Below, in pieces: positions 20,137-28,724 of a stretch of 64,000 nt of DNA. This DNA is from JBCCXL01 sp039191605. Its GTDB lineage: Bacteria; Acidobacteriota; Thermoanaerobaculia; Multivoradales; JAHZIX01. The notes under the pieces were generated by a model, which saw only the letters and a program-made list of their open reading frames with translations, made no database searches and was not told the DNA's origin. The stretch covers positions 248,001-312,000 of the forward strand of contig JBCCXL010000001.1 in NCBI GenBank assembly GCA_039191605.1, written 5' to 3'. The position numbers and the translations under genes are program-made. The first letter of the stretch is position 1. Each line of letters opens with the position of its first letter.

Positions 20137-22366
20137 ATGTAATTTAGTTCAGCAATTAACCGACATAGCTCTTCGTCAAGAAGAGTTACAGAACAGGACC
20201 TCTCAAGCGAGAAAGCTATTCTGAATACACTCAACTGATCGCCCGCAAATTCGACCCGTTCATGCTACCATTCAAAATAACACAAAAAATGAAACATTGA
20301 ACACCAAGTAAGCACATCCAACCACCCAACCTGCTGAGGTTAAATATCTCAAAATGCTTCTGATCAAATCAATTTCAGCACAAGACCCCATCCTCTACAT
20401 ATCGCATTTATATAGATCTTTTCGCGCACCCACTACAACAGAGCCACAAGAGCTACTAAATAAGATTGAAAAACTCCCCATAGAGCTGCCATTAAAACCA
20501 ACACAAGAGCTCGACGAAGCCTTCCCTGAGAGCCAAAGGGAGATCGATTTTCAGAAGAAATTATTCACAAGATATATCAGGCATCAAAAGATAACCTTGC
20601 CAGATGAAATCATTCACTCCGAGAAATTCTCCTATCTCAAAGAAGACACTGAGTATGCGCCACGGCGAACGCCAGTCTTCTTTCGGGAAACAAACAAAGG
20701 GAGCTTCTACTACTTATTTCTTGAGTACCGCATAGAAAGAGGATTTCTAATCCAACAAGATTCCCCTTGGCCAAACGAGCGCCAACTGCCCGCCAGCGCT
20801 AAAGATAAATTAATTAAACTATTCATAACAACGCTGGCCAAAGCAATTGGATCAAAAATTGGCACAGGCATACTAAAACAACTGTTCAACGATTTCGGGG
20901 CATGTAGCCCTCGGGAAATGCAGGAGCTATTCGATGACCTCAAGCGCTATATCGAAGACCAGAAAATCAAAGACATCGGCGCCTATCTCAGAGAGAGAAC
21001 AGTTTGGCTTCGAGACGACTATGCAGTCGTCAAGAAAAATTACCCCGTAGACAAACCGGACCCCCTGTACACACCCACAAAGATCTACGGCGACCTCAAT
21101 GTAATCCTCGACAGAATTCAAGAATGCTCAGCTTTAGTCGAAGCTCACAGCGTTTACGAGTCGAGAGATGACCATGAAAGTTTTGACCGAAGACGACTAC
21201 TTGGCCTAAACGCAAACTTAATAATGTTTGCAGCCGTCCTTCGCTGCGAGATGATGTACTGGAATCAGTACATTCTAGACCACTCCAGTCAAAAAGTCCG
21301 CATGACGCGAGACAAATTCCTCAACTTTCTAAATCGTAATATCAATCGACTGCCAGGGGATTTCCGTCAGACAATCACTGACCGGCGAAAGAAAATCACT
21401 TATGTAGTGGATGACAGTCTTCACCCAGATGGCACAAGGAGTTTCATATACTGGGATGACTACATCCGATGGAATAGCGGCCATACACCACATCCCGATG
21501 ACACCTGGCGATGCACTCTTAAGCATAACGTACACCATGAGGCATGGACTTGCCCGGATGGCAAGAAAAAGGCCCGCGAACGTATTGACTCCCACCGGCG
21601 CAACTACGTCAAAGCGATCAATGAAAATATTTCCAAATCGGCCCACCCGCTCACCAACAGCTTTCACGACGCCCTCAAAACCACCTATCTTTACTACATA
21701 GACTCAGCCGTCCTTGCAGAACAACACTACTGGTTCTTCTCTAGAGACATACTCATTAAGCGGAGCCTAAATCGCAGCAACTCCCTAGGGAACCCGATCA
21801 AGATCAGCAGCGAATTCAAAGGCTTTCCAAGCCTTGGAAAAACACAAATTGACGGCGTCACCTACAACCACCAAGAGAAATGCTTTTACTTCTTCATTGA
21901 CGATAATTATTATCAATTCAGCTCACCCAAGCATGAACTAGTACAAACCGGAAAAATAACCGACAAGTGGAGAGGCGTACACCTCGGAGGCCCTGCCGAT
22001 TGCGTAGTTAGCGGAGCCTCCCCATCTCTAACATGCTTCTTCAAAGACAAGAACTTCTGGGTCCATAACTCCACAACAGACACGGCACACAAAGACAGCA
22101 TCTCAAACGTATGGCCTGGCATAATGCAAAAATGCAACGCGGCGATGATTGGCCCTGATCACTATTTCTTCTTTCGGGGTGTTGAGCAGCAGGTGTTCCA
22201 CTATGCACCTCCAAAGGCAGAAGAACCCATACCAATCAGTGAATTCAACTGGTAATCGCCACTTAAGAGAAAATAGAGATTCATCTACTTTGGCTTACTC
22301 GCCAAGAAGCATCGGCTCGTCTAGAGAAGGGCAATAAGACCACTGAGGCCCAGATCATCACAGCAG
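20137..22366. mobile_element. AT-rich genomic island (one large gene)
   Basis: The base composition drops sharply at about 20137, with runs such as ACACAAAAAATGAAAC, and returns to GC-rich at the right-hand copy of the glycosyltransferase sequence. Codon use is A/T-ended, unlike every neighbour. The island is bracketed by direct copies of the 3' end of the GT9 gene (about 285 and 301 bases). It holds one long gene on the plus strand and no recognisable integrase or transposase, so the mechanism of entry is not shown. A 6-bp hairpin (CTCTTC/GAAGAG, 20169-20185) lies near the left end. Confidence 0.75.
20354..22255 (+). CDS. Putative pore-forming toxin: delta-endotoxin-like region plus hemopexin repeats
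   Basis: 633 residues, no signal peptide. Residues about 150-425 look like the helical bundle of Cry domain I: an amphipathic Gly-containing segment (TLAKAIGSKIGTGILKQLF, about 159-178), EMQELFDDLKRYIEDQKI then an Arg/Tyr-rich helix (188-230), and a hydrophobic helix LNANLIMFAAVLRCEMMYW (285-303). Residues about 498-617 contain three hemopexin-type repeats: IDGVTY..FYFFIDDNYYQF..WRGV, then CFFKDKNFWV..SISNVWPGI, then NAAMIGPDHYFFFRGVEQQV. The hemopexin call is the firmer one; the endotoxin call is by pattern only. A toxin against eukaryotic hosts or grazers is inference. The ATG has only a weak GAGG 13 bases upstream. Composition indicates recent transfer. Confidence 0.55.
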   Translation: MLLIKSISAQDPILYISHLYRSFRAPTTTEPQELLNKIEKLPIELPLKPTQELDEAFPESQREIDFQKKLFTRYIRHQKITLPDEIIHSEKFSYLKEDTEYAPRRTPVFFRETNKGSFYYLFLEYRIERGFLIQQDSPWPNERQLPASAKDKLIKLFITTLAKAIGSKIGTGILKQLFNDFGACSPREMQELFDDLKRYIEDQKIKDIGAYLRERTVWLRDDYAVVKKNYPVDKPDPLYTPTKIYGDLNVILDRIQECSALVEAHSVYESRDDHESFDRRRLLGLNANLIMFAAVLRCEMMYWNQYILDHSSQKVRMTRDKFLNFLNRNINRLPGDFRQTITDRRKKITYVVDDSLHPDGTRSFIYWDDYIRWNSGHTPHPDDTWRCTLKHNVHHEAWTCPDGKKKARERIDSHRRNYVKAINENISKSAHPLTNSFHDALKTTYLYYIDSAVLAEQHYWFFSRDILIKRSLNRSNSLGNPIKISSEFKGFPSLGKTQIDGVTYNHQEKCFYFFIDDNYYQFSSPKHELVQTGKITDKWRGVHLGGPADCVVSGASPSLTCFFKDKNFWVHNSTTDTAHKDSISNVWPGIMQKCNAAMIGPDHYFFFRGVEQQVFHYAPPKAEEPIPISEFNW

Positions 22367-23404
22367 CCCCAAGAGCCCCTCACAGGCCAGCTGCACCGCC
22401 TCGCCATCGATGCCCGTGAGGGGATTGCGGCCGAGGTAGTTGAGTCCAAAAAGCAGTAGGCCGGAGGCGCTCTGACCGCGCAGGATGGCGTGGCCGGGAC
22501 CCGGCGGGGCGGGGGCGCGACGGGAGAGCAGGGCGACCGTGGGCACGCCGAGGGCGGCGGCGAGGTGCAAAAATCCGGAGGCGGGGGAGACCAGCAGGTC
22601 GACCCGGGCGAGGACGGCGGCGAGGTCCGGCAGCGAGAGATCGGGACCGATGACGGGATAGTAGCGGGCGGTCTCTTCGTGGATCCGCACCACCGGCCAC
22701 AGCTCGTCCGAGCGGGCGATGAGCACCTGGCGCACGCTGGGGTGAGCCTTGCGCATGGAGCGAATCAGGGTAGCGAATTCCTTCCACGGCCAGCGCGGAG
22801 CGGTGACTTCTTCGGAGGTTGGCGCGTAGGCGATGAGGGGGCCGCCTTCGGGCTCTACCCGAGCGCGCTCCAGATATTGCCCTCCCTTCTCTTGCAGCGC
22901 CGGCGGCAGCGACAGGCTCGGGACCCAGCTCTCCGGCAGCGGCGCCCCGAGGGCCTCCAGCAGCGGGCCGTAGCGTCCCGCTCCCTTGGCGGCAGATTTT
23001 TTCGGCGCCTCGACGGCCGAGGTCAGGAGCCAGCGGCGCAGCAGACCGCCGTAGCCCCAGCGCTGGGAGATCTCCGCCCGCTGCGCGAGCCAGGCGGAAT
23101 CCAGCGAGCCGTCCAGAATCACCGCCTCCTCACAGCCGGCCCGCAGGATTCCTTCGACGCTGCCCTGTTCCGAGGGAGAGATCTCCGGCGCTGCCACCAC
23201 CCCCGGGATCTGCTCCGCCAGGGCGCGCAGCTCGTCCGGCACCAGCAGGGCCACTTCGCGGCCGCTGGCGACGATGGAGTGAATGGCCGGCAGCGCCTGC
23301 ACCAGGCGCCGCAGGCCGAAGCTGGCGGTGACGAGAGTGGGAGAGGAGCTGGCCGACGAGGGCGACGGGGTCGCAGTCGTCGGGTTTGCAGTTGTAGGGT
23401 TCAT
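22358..23404 (-). CDS. Glycosyltransferase family 9 (heptosyltransferase-like)
   Basis: About 348 residues, starting at ATG 23404, which overlaps the upstream acyltransferase stop (ATGA). The C-terminal half has the GT9 hallmark LPDLAAVLARVDLLVSPASG followed by HLAAALGVPTVALLS, the donor-site region of LPS heptosyltransferases such as WaaC/WaaF. The N-terminal acceptor half is diverged (ASFGLRRLVQALPAIHSI). It is the last gene of a waaA-lpxK-acyltransferase operon, so it probably adds a sugar to the lipid A-Kdo core. The final codons (GLLGLL then stop) differ from those predicted from the truncated copy at 19852, so the C-terminus may have been changed when the adjacent island arrived. Confidence 0.82.
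   Translation of the reverse strand: MNPTTANPTTATPSPSSASSSPTLVTASFGLRRLVQALPAIHSIVASGREVALLVPDELRALAEQIPGVVAAPEISPSEQGSVEGILRAGCEEAVILDGSLDSAWLAQRAEISQRWGYGGLLRRWLLTSAVEAPKKSAAKGAGRYGPLLEALGAPLPESWVPSLSLPPALQEKGGQYLERARVEPEGGPLIAYAPTSEEVTAPRWPWKEFATLIRSMRKAHPSVRQVLIARSDELWPVVRIHEETARYYPVIGPDLSLPDLAAVLARVDLLVSPASGFLHLAAALGVPTVALLSRRAPAPPGPGHAILRGQSASGLLLFGLNYLGRNPLTGIDGEAVQLACEGLLGLL
22367..22474. repeat. Right copy of 108-base perfect direct repeat flanking the island
   Basis: Identical to 19852-19959. It lies inside the 3' end of the intact GT9 gene. Similarity with the left copy continues, with mismatches and one 16-base gap, to 22667. Confidence 0.93.
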
Positions 23405-24303
23405 AGGCGCCAGCGATCGTGGAGCCACATCCACAGCTCCGGCTGGCGGCGGATCTCGGCCTCCACCTCTTCCATGTAGCGGGCCGTCAGGCGGGCGATG
23501 GTGCCTTCATCCTTAGCGCTGGCCCCCTCGCCGACCACCTCGCTGGCCTCGATGGCCGGCCGCGCTACCACCCGGTACCTCCCCTTCGGCTCGGGATACC
23601 CATAGATCGGCACCACCGGGGCTCCGGTGGTCAGAGAGAGCCGGGCGAGGATGGCGTTGGTGCGGGCCTCGCGGCCAAAGAAAGGCACCATCACGCCGTC
23701 CCCGGGCTTGGCCCGCTGATCGATGAGCAGCCCCACCCGCCCTCCTTTTTTGAGGGTCGAGAGAATCGGCCGCACCGCACCGCTCTTGGGAATCACCGAG
23801 TTGCCGAAGCGGGTGCGCTGCTCCACCAGGTAGCGATCGAGGCGCGGGTTGTCCAGCGGCCGCCCCACCACCGCCAGGGGGCCGAGATAGAGGCCCACCG
23901 GATGGGCCGCCGCCTCCCAGCAGCCGAAATGAGCGGACATCACGAAATAGCCTCGCTCGTCGGCCTCCGCCGCCTCCAGATGCTCCCAGCCCTCGAGGGT
24001 CAGGCGCTGACAATAGGAGACCCGGTCGAAGCGGCTGGAAGAGATGGCGTCACAGAAAGACATCACCGTCGCTCGGCAGCTGCGGCGCCCGAGCTCGAAG
24101 CGCTCAGCATCACTCAGCTCGGGGAAGGCGATCTCTAAGTTCTTGAGCACGATGCGCCGCCGTTTCCCCAACAGGCGCCAGGTCAGGGAGCCGAGCACCT
24201 CCCCTGCTCCCCGGGCACCGCGGTGGGGCAGCGCCCGCAGCAGACCCTGCACGCCGAGGTAGGCGAGGTATTCCGCCCCATGGCGCAGCGGCGCGTTCTT
24301 CAT
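23401..24303 (-). CDS. Lipid A biosynthesis acyltransferase (LpxL/HtrB family)
   Basis: A 300-residue inner-membrane acyltransferase that would transfer a secondary acyl chain to Kdo-lipid A. The catalytic HxxxxE-type motif is SAHFGCWEAA, followed by the family phrases RPLDNPRLDRYLVEQRTRFG, VGLLIDQRAKPGDGVMVPFFG and PVVPIYGYPEP. The last residues LWMWLHDRWRL match the family's typical W.H.RW ending. The gene overlaps lpxK upstream and the GT9 gene downstream by 4 bases each, so translation is probably coupled. Which acyl position it modifies cannot be told. Confidence 0.9.
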   Translation of the reverse strand: MKNAPLRHGAEYLAYLGVQGLLRALPHRGARGAGEVLGSLTWRLLGKRRRIVLKNLEIAFPELSDAERFELGRRSCRATVMSFCDAISSSRFDRVSYCQRLTLEGWEHLEAAEADERGYFVMSAHFGCWEAAAHPVGLYLGPLAVVGRPLDNPRLDRYLVEQRTRFGNSVIPKSGAVRPILSTLKKGGRVGLLIDQRAKPGDGVMVPFFGREARTNAILARLSLTTGAPVVPIYGYPEPKGRYRVVARPAIEASEVVGEGASAKDEGTIARLTARYMEEVEAEIRRQPELWMWLHDRWRL

Positions 24304-25394
24304 TCGGCGCCCTGCTCGCTCTGATCCCGCAGCGGCGCCAGCCGGGCGTCGAGCCAGCGGAAAAAGGAATCCTCCGGGCGGGCGGCGATGGGCAGCTCCG
24401 CCAGCGGCAGATCGAGGCGGCCGTGGAGCTTGACCCGGTCTTTGGCGGTGGTCAGCACCACCGCGGCGCTACTTTCTTCAAAGCGCTGCTGGATCGCCTT
24501 GAGAGTGGACTCGGGATAGGCGTGATGATCGCCGTAGGTCAGCTCGTCGGCCACCTGCCAGCCCTGGTTCTCCACCGTGGCGCGAAAGCGCTCTGGACGA
24601 GCGATGGCGCTCACCAGCAGAACCGGTGCCCCGTCCGGCAGCGGGCGATCGCGATCGAAGCGCGGCGACTCCGCCTCCAGCGAGCAGGCAAAGCCCGAGC
24701 CCCGGAAACCGAAGCCTCGCAGCGCCGCCGCCAGCCGCTCGCCCAGGGCGGCCGACTCTCCTGCTCCTGCAGAAAGGGCCTGCGGCGGCAGCCCGGTGAG
24801 CAGCGCCGCATCCGCCCGACGCGCGGCGACCATGGGCTCTCGCAGACGCCCCCCCGGGGGCAGGCGCCCACCGGCGAAGGGATCCGCAGCGGGAAAGGCC
24901 AGCAGGTCCAGATCCCGATGCAGGCGAAGATGGGAGAAACCGTCGTCCAGCAGGAAGATCTGCGGCGCTGGCTCCAGGCGCTCCAGGGCATGGCGCCCCG
25001 CTTCCCAGCGTTCCGGCGCCACCACCACGGAAACCCCCGGCAGCAGCCCCGCGAGAAGCACCGGCTCATCCCCCGCGGAGGAAGGGCCCAGCAGCGGCCC
25101 TTGACCGGTGCTCACCACCCGCACTCCCTCCCCCTTGCTGCCGTAGCCCCGGGAGAGAATCACTACCCTCCAGCCGGCATCTCGCAGATGAGCCGCCACC
25201 GCGGCGGTGAGGGGCGTCTTGCCGGCGCCTCCCCAATGGAGGTTTCCAATGCTCACCACCGGGCGCGGCAGCCGGCGCGCGCGGCTCGACCAATAGCGAC
25301 GGCGTAACGCGTGGCCCCCTTCATAGAAGCGCTGCCACGGCGACCGAGTGCGGCGGGGAGGTGTGAGATCAGGAATCATCGAGGGTGTCGTCAT
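24300..25394 (-). CDS. lpxK: Tetraacyldisaccharide 4'-kinase
   Basis: Phosphorylates the 4' position of the lipid A disaccharide at the cytoplasmic face of the inner membrane. 364 residues, the normal length. Visible motifs are VSIGNLHWGGAGKTPLTAAV (Walker A), VVILSRGYGSKGEGVRVV, GDEPVLLAGLLPGVSVVVAP, IFLLDDGFSHLRLHRDLDLL, PLPDGAPVLLVSAIARPERF and the C-terminal VVLTTAKDRVKL. ATG 25394 overlaps the waaA stop (ATGA). It lies between Kdo transferase and the late acyltransferase, as expected for Raetz pathway genes. Confidence 0.95.
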   Translation of the reverse strand: MTTPSMIPDLTPPRRTRSPWQRFYEGGHALRRRYWSSRARRLPRPVVSIGNLHWGGAGKTPLTAAVAAHLRDAGWRVVILSRGYGSKGEGVRVVSTGQGPLLGPSSAGDEPVLLAGLLPGVSVVVAPERWEAGRHALERLEPAPQIFLLDDGFSHLRLHRDLDLLAFPAADPFAGGRLPPGGRLREPMVAARRADAALLTGLPPQALSAGAGESAALGERLAAALRGFGFRGSGFACSLEAESPRFDRDRPLPDGAPVLLVSAIARPERFRATVENQGWQVADELTYGDHHAYPESTLKAIQQRFEESSAAVVLTTAKDRVKLHGRLDLPLAELPIAARPEDSFFRWLDARLAPLRDQSEQGAE

Positions 25395-26821
25395 TCTAGC
25401 CCGCCATCGCCAGGAGGGGTCTCCGGGAGCGCCTCCATCAGCGGCTCTAGCACTGGCTCCAGCAGAGCGAGGGTGCGCTGGGTCGCCCCGCGATGAGAGG
25501 CCACCAGCTCACGACTTCGCCGCCCGACCTCGGCCCTCGCGGCGGAATCGTCCAGCCACCCTTTCCACATCGCCCCCAGCGTCTCGGCGTCCGGCGCCTG
25601 CCCCCAGGCCTCGGCGGCCTCGAAAAGAACGGCGATCTCGCGGAAATTCTCCATCGAGGGGCCCACCGAAACGGGAATCCCGAAACGGGCTGGCTCGATG
25701 GGGTTATGGCCGCCGGTGGGGACCAGGGTGCCGCCGACGAAGGCCAGAGTGGCGTTTCGGTACAGCGTCGCCAGCTCGCCGAGGGTATCCAGCAGCACCA
25801 CTTCGGGAGCCCGGTTCTTCGGAGAGGCGGGAGCTCCAGCTTCCCGAGAATCGATATCTCGGGACTCACTGCGGCGCTCGAAGCGCACACCCTGCTGGGC
25901 GAGCAGCCGTGCCACGGCATCGAAGCGTTCCGGATGCCGCGGCGCCAGCATCAGCAAGGACCGCGAGCCCCCGGCGACACGCCAGGCGTCGAGCACCTGC
26001 TCCTCCTCCCCCGCCATCGTGGAACCCGCCACCACCACCGGCCGCGCCGCGGCCCACAGCTCCACCGCCTTCTCCAAATCCAGATTGCGCTTCGGCTCCG
26101 CAGTATCGAATTTCAGATTCCCGGTGACCTGTACTCGCTCCTCGGCAAGGCCCAGGCGCAGCAGGCGCTGGCGATCGTCCTCGGTCTGCACTCCCAGCTG
26201 ATCGACCTGCTGGTAGTACCAGGTAGCTACCGAACCCAATCGATTCAGGCGGGCGAAGGAGCGGTCGCTGATCCGTCCGTTGACCACCGTACGACTCAGC
26301 CCGTGGCGGTGCGCTTCCCGCAGCACCCGCGGCCAGAGATCTCCCTCCACCAGCACCAGGGCCCGCGGCTGATAGCGCCGAAAGAAGCGCCGCACCGAAA
26401 GGCCGACATCGAAGGGTAGGTAGGTCACGGCGGCGCGGTCGCCGAAGGCCTTGCGGGCCAGGCCCTGGCCGGTAGGGGTGACGGTGGTGATCACCAGCGG
26501 GAGATTCGGCGGCAGCGCCGACACCAGAGTGCGAGCGACTCCCACCTCTCCCACCGAGACGGCGTGGATCCACAGGCCCCCGACGCCAGCGCCGGGAGCG
26601 GAAGTCTCGTCGCCTCCCGGCCAGCCGAGGCGAGGGAGCACCGATCCACGGTAGCGGCCGCCGCGGCGCAGCAGAAAGAAGGGCGCCGCCGTTGCCGTCA
26701 GCAGGGCCGACCCCACGCCGTAGAACCCCCAGCCGAGGCGCGACAGCAAAGAATCCTCGGCCGCGGCAGCAGCAGAGGCCGTTGAAGCAGGCCCGGAGGA
26801 GGAAGACGGCGAAGGGGACAT
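25391..26821 (-). CDS. waaA: 3-deoxy-D-manno-octulosonic acid transferase
   Basis: Adds Kdo to lipid IVA. I start at ATG 26821 (MSPSPSSSSG); the longer frame begins with TTG and lacks support. About 476 residues, longer than the usual 420 because of an N-terminal Ser/Ala tract and an insertion near residues 330-345. Family motifs: GGLWIHAVSVGEVGVARTLV, TTVTPTGQGLARKAFG, YLPFDVGLSVRRFFRRYQPR, LVEGDLWP, VTGNLKFD, VVAGSTMAGEEEQVLDAW and ALAFVGGTLVPTGGHNPIEP. It heads the minus-strand lipid A operon. A TATACT box just upstream on the minus strand could be part of its promoter. Confidence 0.94.
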   Translation of the reverse strand: MSPSPSSSSGPASTASAAAAAEDSLLSRLGWGFYGVGSALLTATAAPFFLLRRGGRYRGSVLPRLGWPGGDETSAPGAGVGGLWIHAVSVGEVGVARTLVSALPPNLPLVITTVTPTGQGLARKAFGDRAAVTYLPFDVGLSVRRFFRRYQPRALVLVEGDLWPRVLREAHRHGLSRTVVNGRISDRSFARLNRLGSVATWYYQQVDQLGVQTEDDRQRLLRLGLAEERVQVTGNLKFDTAEPKRNLDLEKAVELWAAARPVVVAGSTMAGEEEQVLDAWRVAGGSRSLLMLAPRHPERFDAVARLLAQQGVRFERRSESRDIDSREAGAPASPKNRAPEVVLLDTLGELATLYRNATLAFVGGTLVPTGGHNPIEPARFGIPVSVGPSMENFREIAVLFEAAEAWGQAPDAETLGAMWKGWLDDSAARAEVGRRSRELVASHRGATQRTLALLEPVLEPLMEALPETPPGDGGLE

Positions 26822-27090
26822 GGCGGCGCGAGTATAATCGCAGGCTGTCCCCAAGGGGGGCCCAAAGGGGGGCTCTGCGATCCGCCGACCCTCTCCGTCC
26901 TCCTCCGGCGGCTCTTCCTCCGCGGGGGCTAGACGCTCTCCCGGCGCGGTCCGTACACCACCAGCAGAGAGGGCTTCTACCCTGGAGCGCTCATCGAGAG
27001 AGCTACACTCCTCACTGTTAGACAGCCCTCAGCACCAAGACGCCCTGCACCGCTAAGGCGGTATTTGCTTCTGCGACCGATTGACCTCCC

Positions 27091-27780
27091 GTGACCGAGA
27101 ATCATCGAGACACCATGCCCCACCTAGCGTACTCCCGACGCGATAGTCAGCAGCGCCTCGCCGAAGCCAGCGACCGCGACCTGCTGGCGGCACTTCAGCA
27201 GGATGAAGAGAGCGCACTGGACCTGCTGATCCAGCGCAAGACGGAAGCCCTGAGCCACGCGGTCTACCGCATCCTCGGCGATGCCGAAGAGACCAAGGAT
27301 GTGGTGCAGATGGCCTTCGTTCGAATTTGGGAGAATCGCCAGCGCTACGACGGTCGCTATAGCCCCAACACCTGGATCTACCGCATCGCCACCAACCTGG
27401 CCATCGATCATCTGCGCAGCCGGCGTACCCGGGAGCGCAGCCAGGAACCGGTTCGCTATCACCTACGGCAGGTCAGTAGCGAGAGTCCCACCGGGCCCGG
27501 CCGCCTGGCGGAGCGGGAAGTAATGGCGATCTTCCAGGATCTGGCGGAAGAGCTCACCGAGCGTCAGCGGACGATCTTCGTGCTGCGGGAGATCGAGGGA
27601 CGCTCCTCCGCCGAGGTTTCGGAGATCCTCGGCTGTCGCAAGTCCACGGTGCGCAACCATCTCTTCAACGCCCGCAAGATTCTGCGCCGAGCGGTGCTCC
27701 ATCGCTATCCCGAATACGCCGGGAAATATGGCGGTGATCTGCAGGCGGACACGGCGTTGACCAGCGAGGAGAGAGCATGA
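27091..27780 (+). CDS. ECF-type RNA polymerase sigma factor
   Basis: 229 residues (GTG start; ATG at 27115 is an alternative). Region 2 is clear, RILGDAEETKDVVQMAFVRI followed by SPNTWIYRIATNLAIDHLRS. Region 4 is LTERQRTIFVLREIEGRSS then EVSEILGCRKSTVRNHLFNA. It overlaps the following anti-sigma-like gene by 4 bases (ATGA), the usual arrangement for a sigma/anti-sigma pair. The downstream genes encode pilus components, so it may control pilus or envelope genes, including its own operon (inference). I could not identify its promoter motif upstream. Confidence 0.93.
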   Translation: MTENHRDTMPHLAYSRRDSQQRLAEASDRDLLAALQQDEESALDLLIQRKTEALSHAVYRILGDAEETKDVVQMAFVRIWENRQRYDGRYSPNTWIYRIATNLAIDHLRSRRTRERSQEPVRYHLRQVSSESPTGPGRLAEREVMAIFQDLAEELTERQRTIFVLREIEGRSSAEVSEILGCRKSTVRNHLFNARKILRRAVLHRYPEYAGKYGGDLQADTALTSEERA

Positions 27781-28724
27781 CTATAGAGCGCGATCTGCTG
27801 GAGCGTATTCGCCGCGGCGTGGAGGGCCAGCTGCCCACCCTCGACCGCGAGGCCGGCTCGGAGACCGGGATCGAGTCCCGAGACTCCCTGAGGAACGGCT
27901 CGCCAAAAAACCAATCCGGGAACCAATCCGGGAACCAATGCGCCGCCTTCTCCTGGCCCCAGCTGCTGGAGCATCGGCTCCATGGCGGCCCGGAGCCCCA
28001 GGGCTTCGACCTCGCCTTGGAGCATCTGGACCAATGCGAGTCCTGTTGGCGAGAGGCCATCGAGCTGGACCCTTCGCTGCTCTTCCGCCGCCTGACGGCA
28101 GCTCACTACCCCGAGCCGAATCCCGCTCCGGCGGATCCCTCGACGATGGTTCACGATGTCGCCGTGCTGCGGCGCGCCCGGGCGACGGAAGCCTCCAGGC
28201 ATTGGGCTTTAGGGTGGCCACCGTCCCGGCGCCTAGCCGCCGCGGCGGCCCTGGTGGCAGCGATGACCTTCGGCGCCACCGTGAGCCTTCAGGCCCCGTC
28301 GGGGGACGATACCCAAGCGACCCAAGAAGCCCAGCTGATGGGCGAAAACAGCGCCGAGACCTCGTCTCAGGTGGCGGAAATCCAGCCCCCCCAGGCTCCT
28401 TCCTGGCAGGTTGGAAGTCTCGACATCCCCAATCCGGTGGATGAGCTTCTGGGCACGGGCAATAACGGAATGGGTAGCAACGCAACGGGCATCGGCGCCC
28501 TGGACGAACCGCAAATCCTGCGCTCCCCCACCCGCGGCGGAGAACCCACCGCACCTCGGCTCGGACAGCTTCAGCCCTTGGCTCAGCCCGCGGCAGACGG
28601 CTTCCGCGACCTTCCCCTGCTGGAGGGTACGGGGCGTCCCGACGCCCGCGTCTACAGCAGCGATGCCCTGTCCGGAGAGGACATCGCCGTCGTCATGGTG
28701 ATCGATTCCGGCTTCGACGTGTGA
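27777..28724 (+). CDS. Anti-sigma factor-like membrane protein
   Basis: 315 residues. The cytoplasmic N-terminal part contains LALEHLDQCESCWREA, an HxxxCxxC zinc-finger-like motif typical of anti-sigma factors. One transmembrane helix (RLAAAAALVAAMTFGATVSL) lies near residue 160, followed by a Pro/Gln/Gly-rich extracytoplasmic tail ending EDIAVVMVIDSGFDV. The order sigma then anti-sigma with coupled translation supports the call. By family, it would hold the sigma factor until an envelope signal releases it. It carries a small direct repeat (NQSGNQSGN) near residue 45. Confidence 0.75.
   Translation: MTIERDLLERIRRGVEGQLPTLDREAGSETGIESRDSLRNGSPKNQSGNQSGNQCAAFSWPQLLEHRLHGGPEPQGFDLALEHLDQCESCWREAIELDPSLLFRRLTAAHYPEPNPAPADPSTMVHDVAVLRRARATEASRHWALGWPPSRRLAAAAALVAAMTFGATVSLQAPSGDDTQATQEAQLMGENSAETSSQVAEIQPPQAPSWQVGSLDIPNPVDELLGTGNNGMGSNATGIGALDEPQILRSPTRGGEPTAPRLGQLQPLAQPAADGFRDLPLLEGTGRPDARVYSSDALSGEDIAVVMVIDSGFDV

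Noticed and set aside
19638..20234. Minus-strand 198-codon frame over the truncated glycosyltransferase copy
   Set aside because: Only part matches the GT9 protein; the rest is out of frame and Arg/Ser-rich. It is annotated as a pseudogene instead.
20137..20353. Integrase or transposase remnants in the island
   Set aside because: Both strands were read; no recombinase motif or terminal inverted repeats were found.
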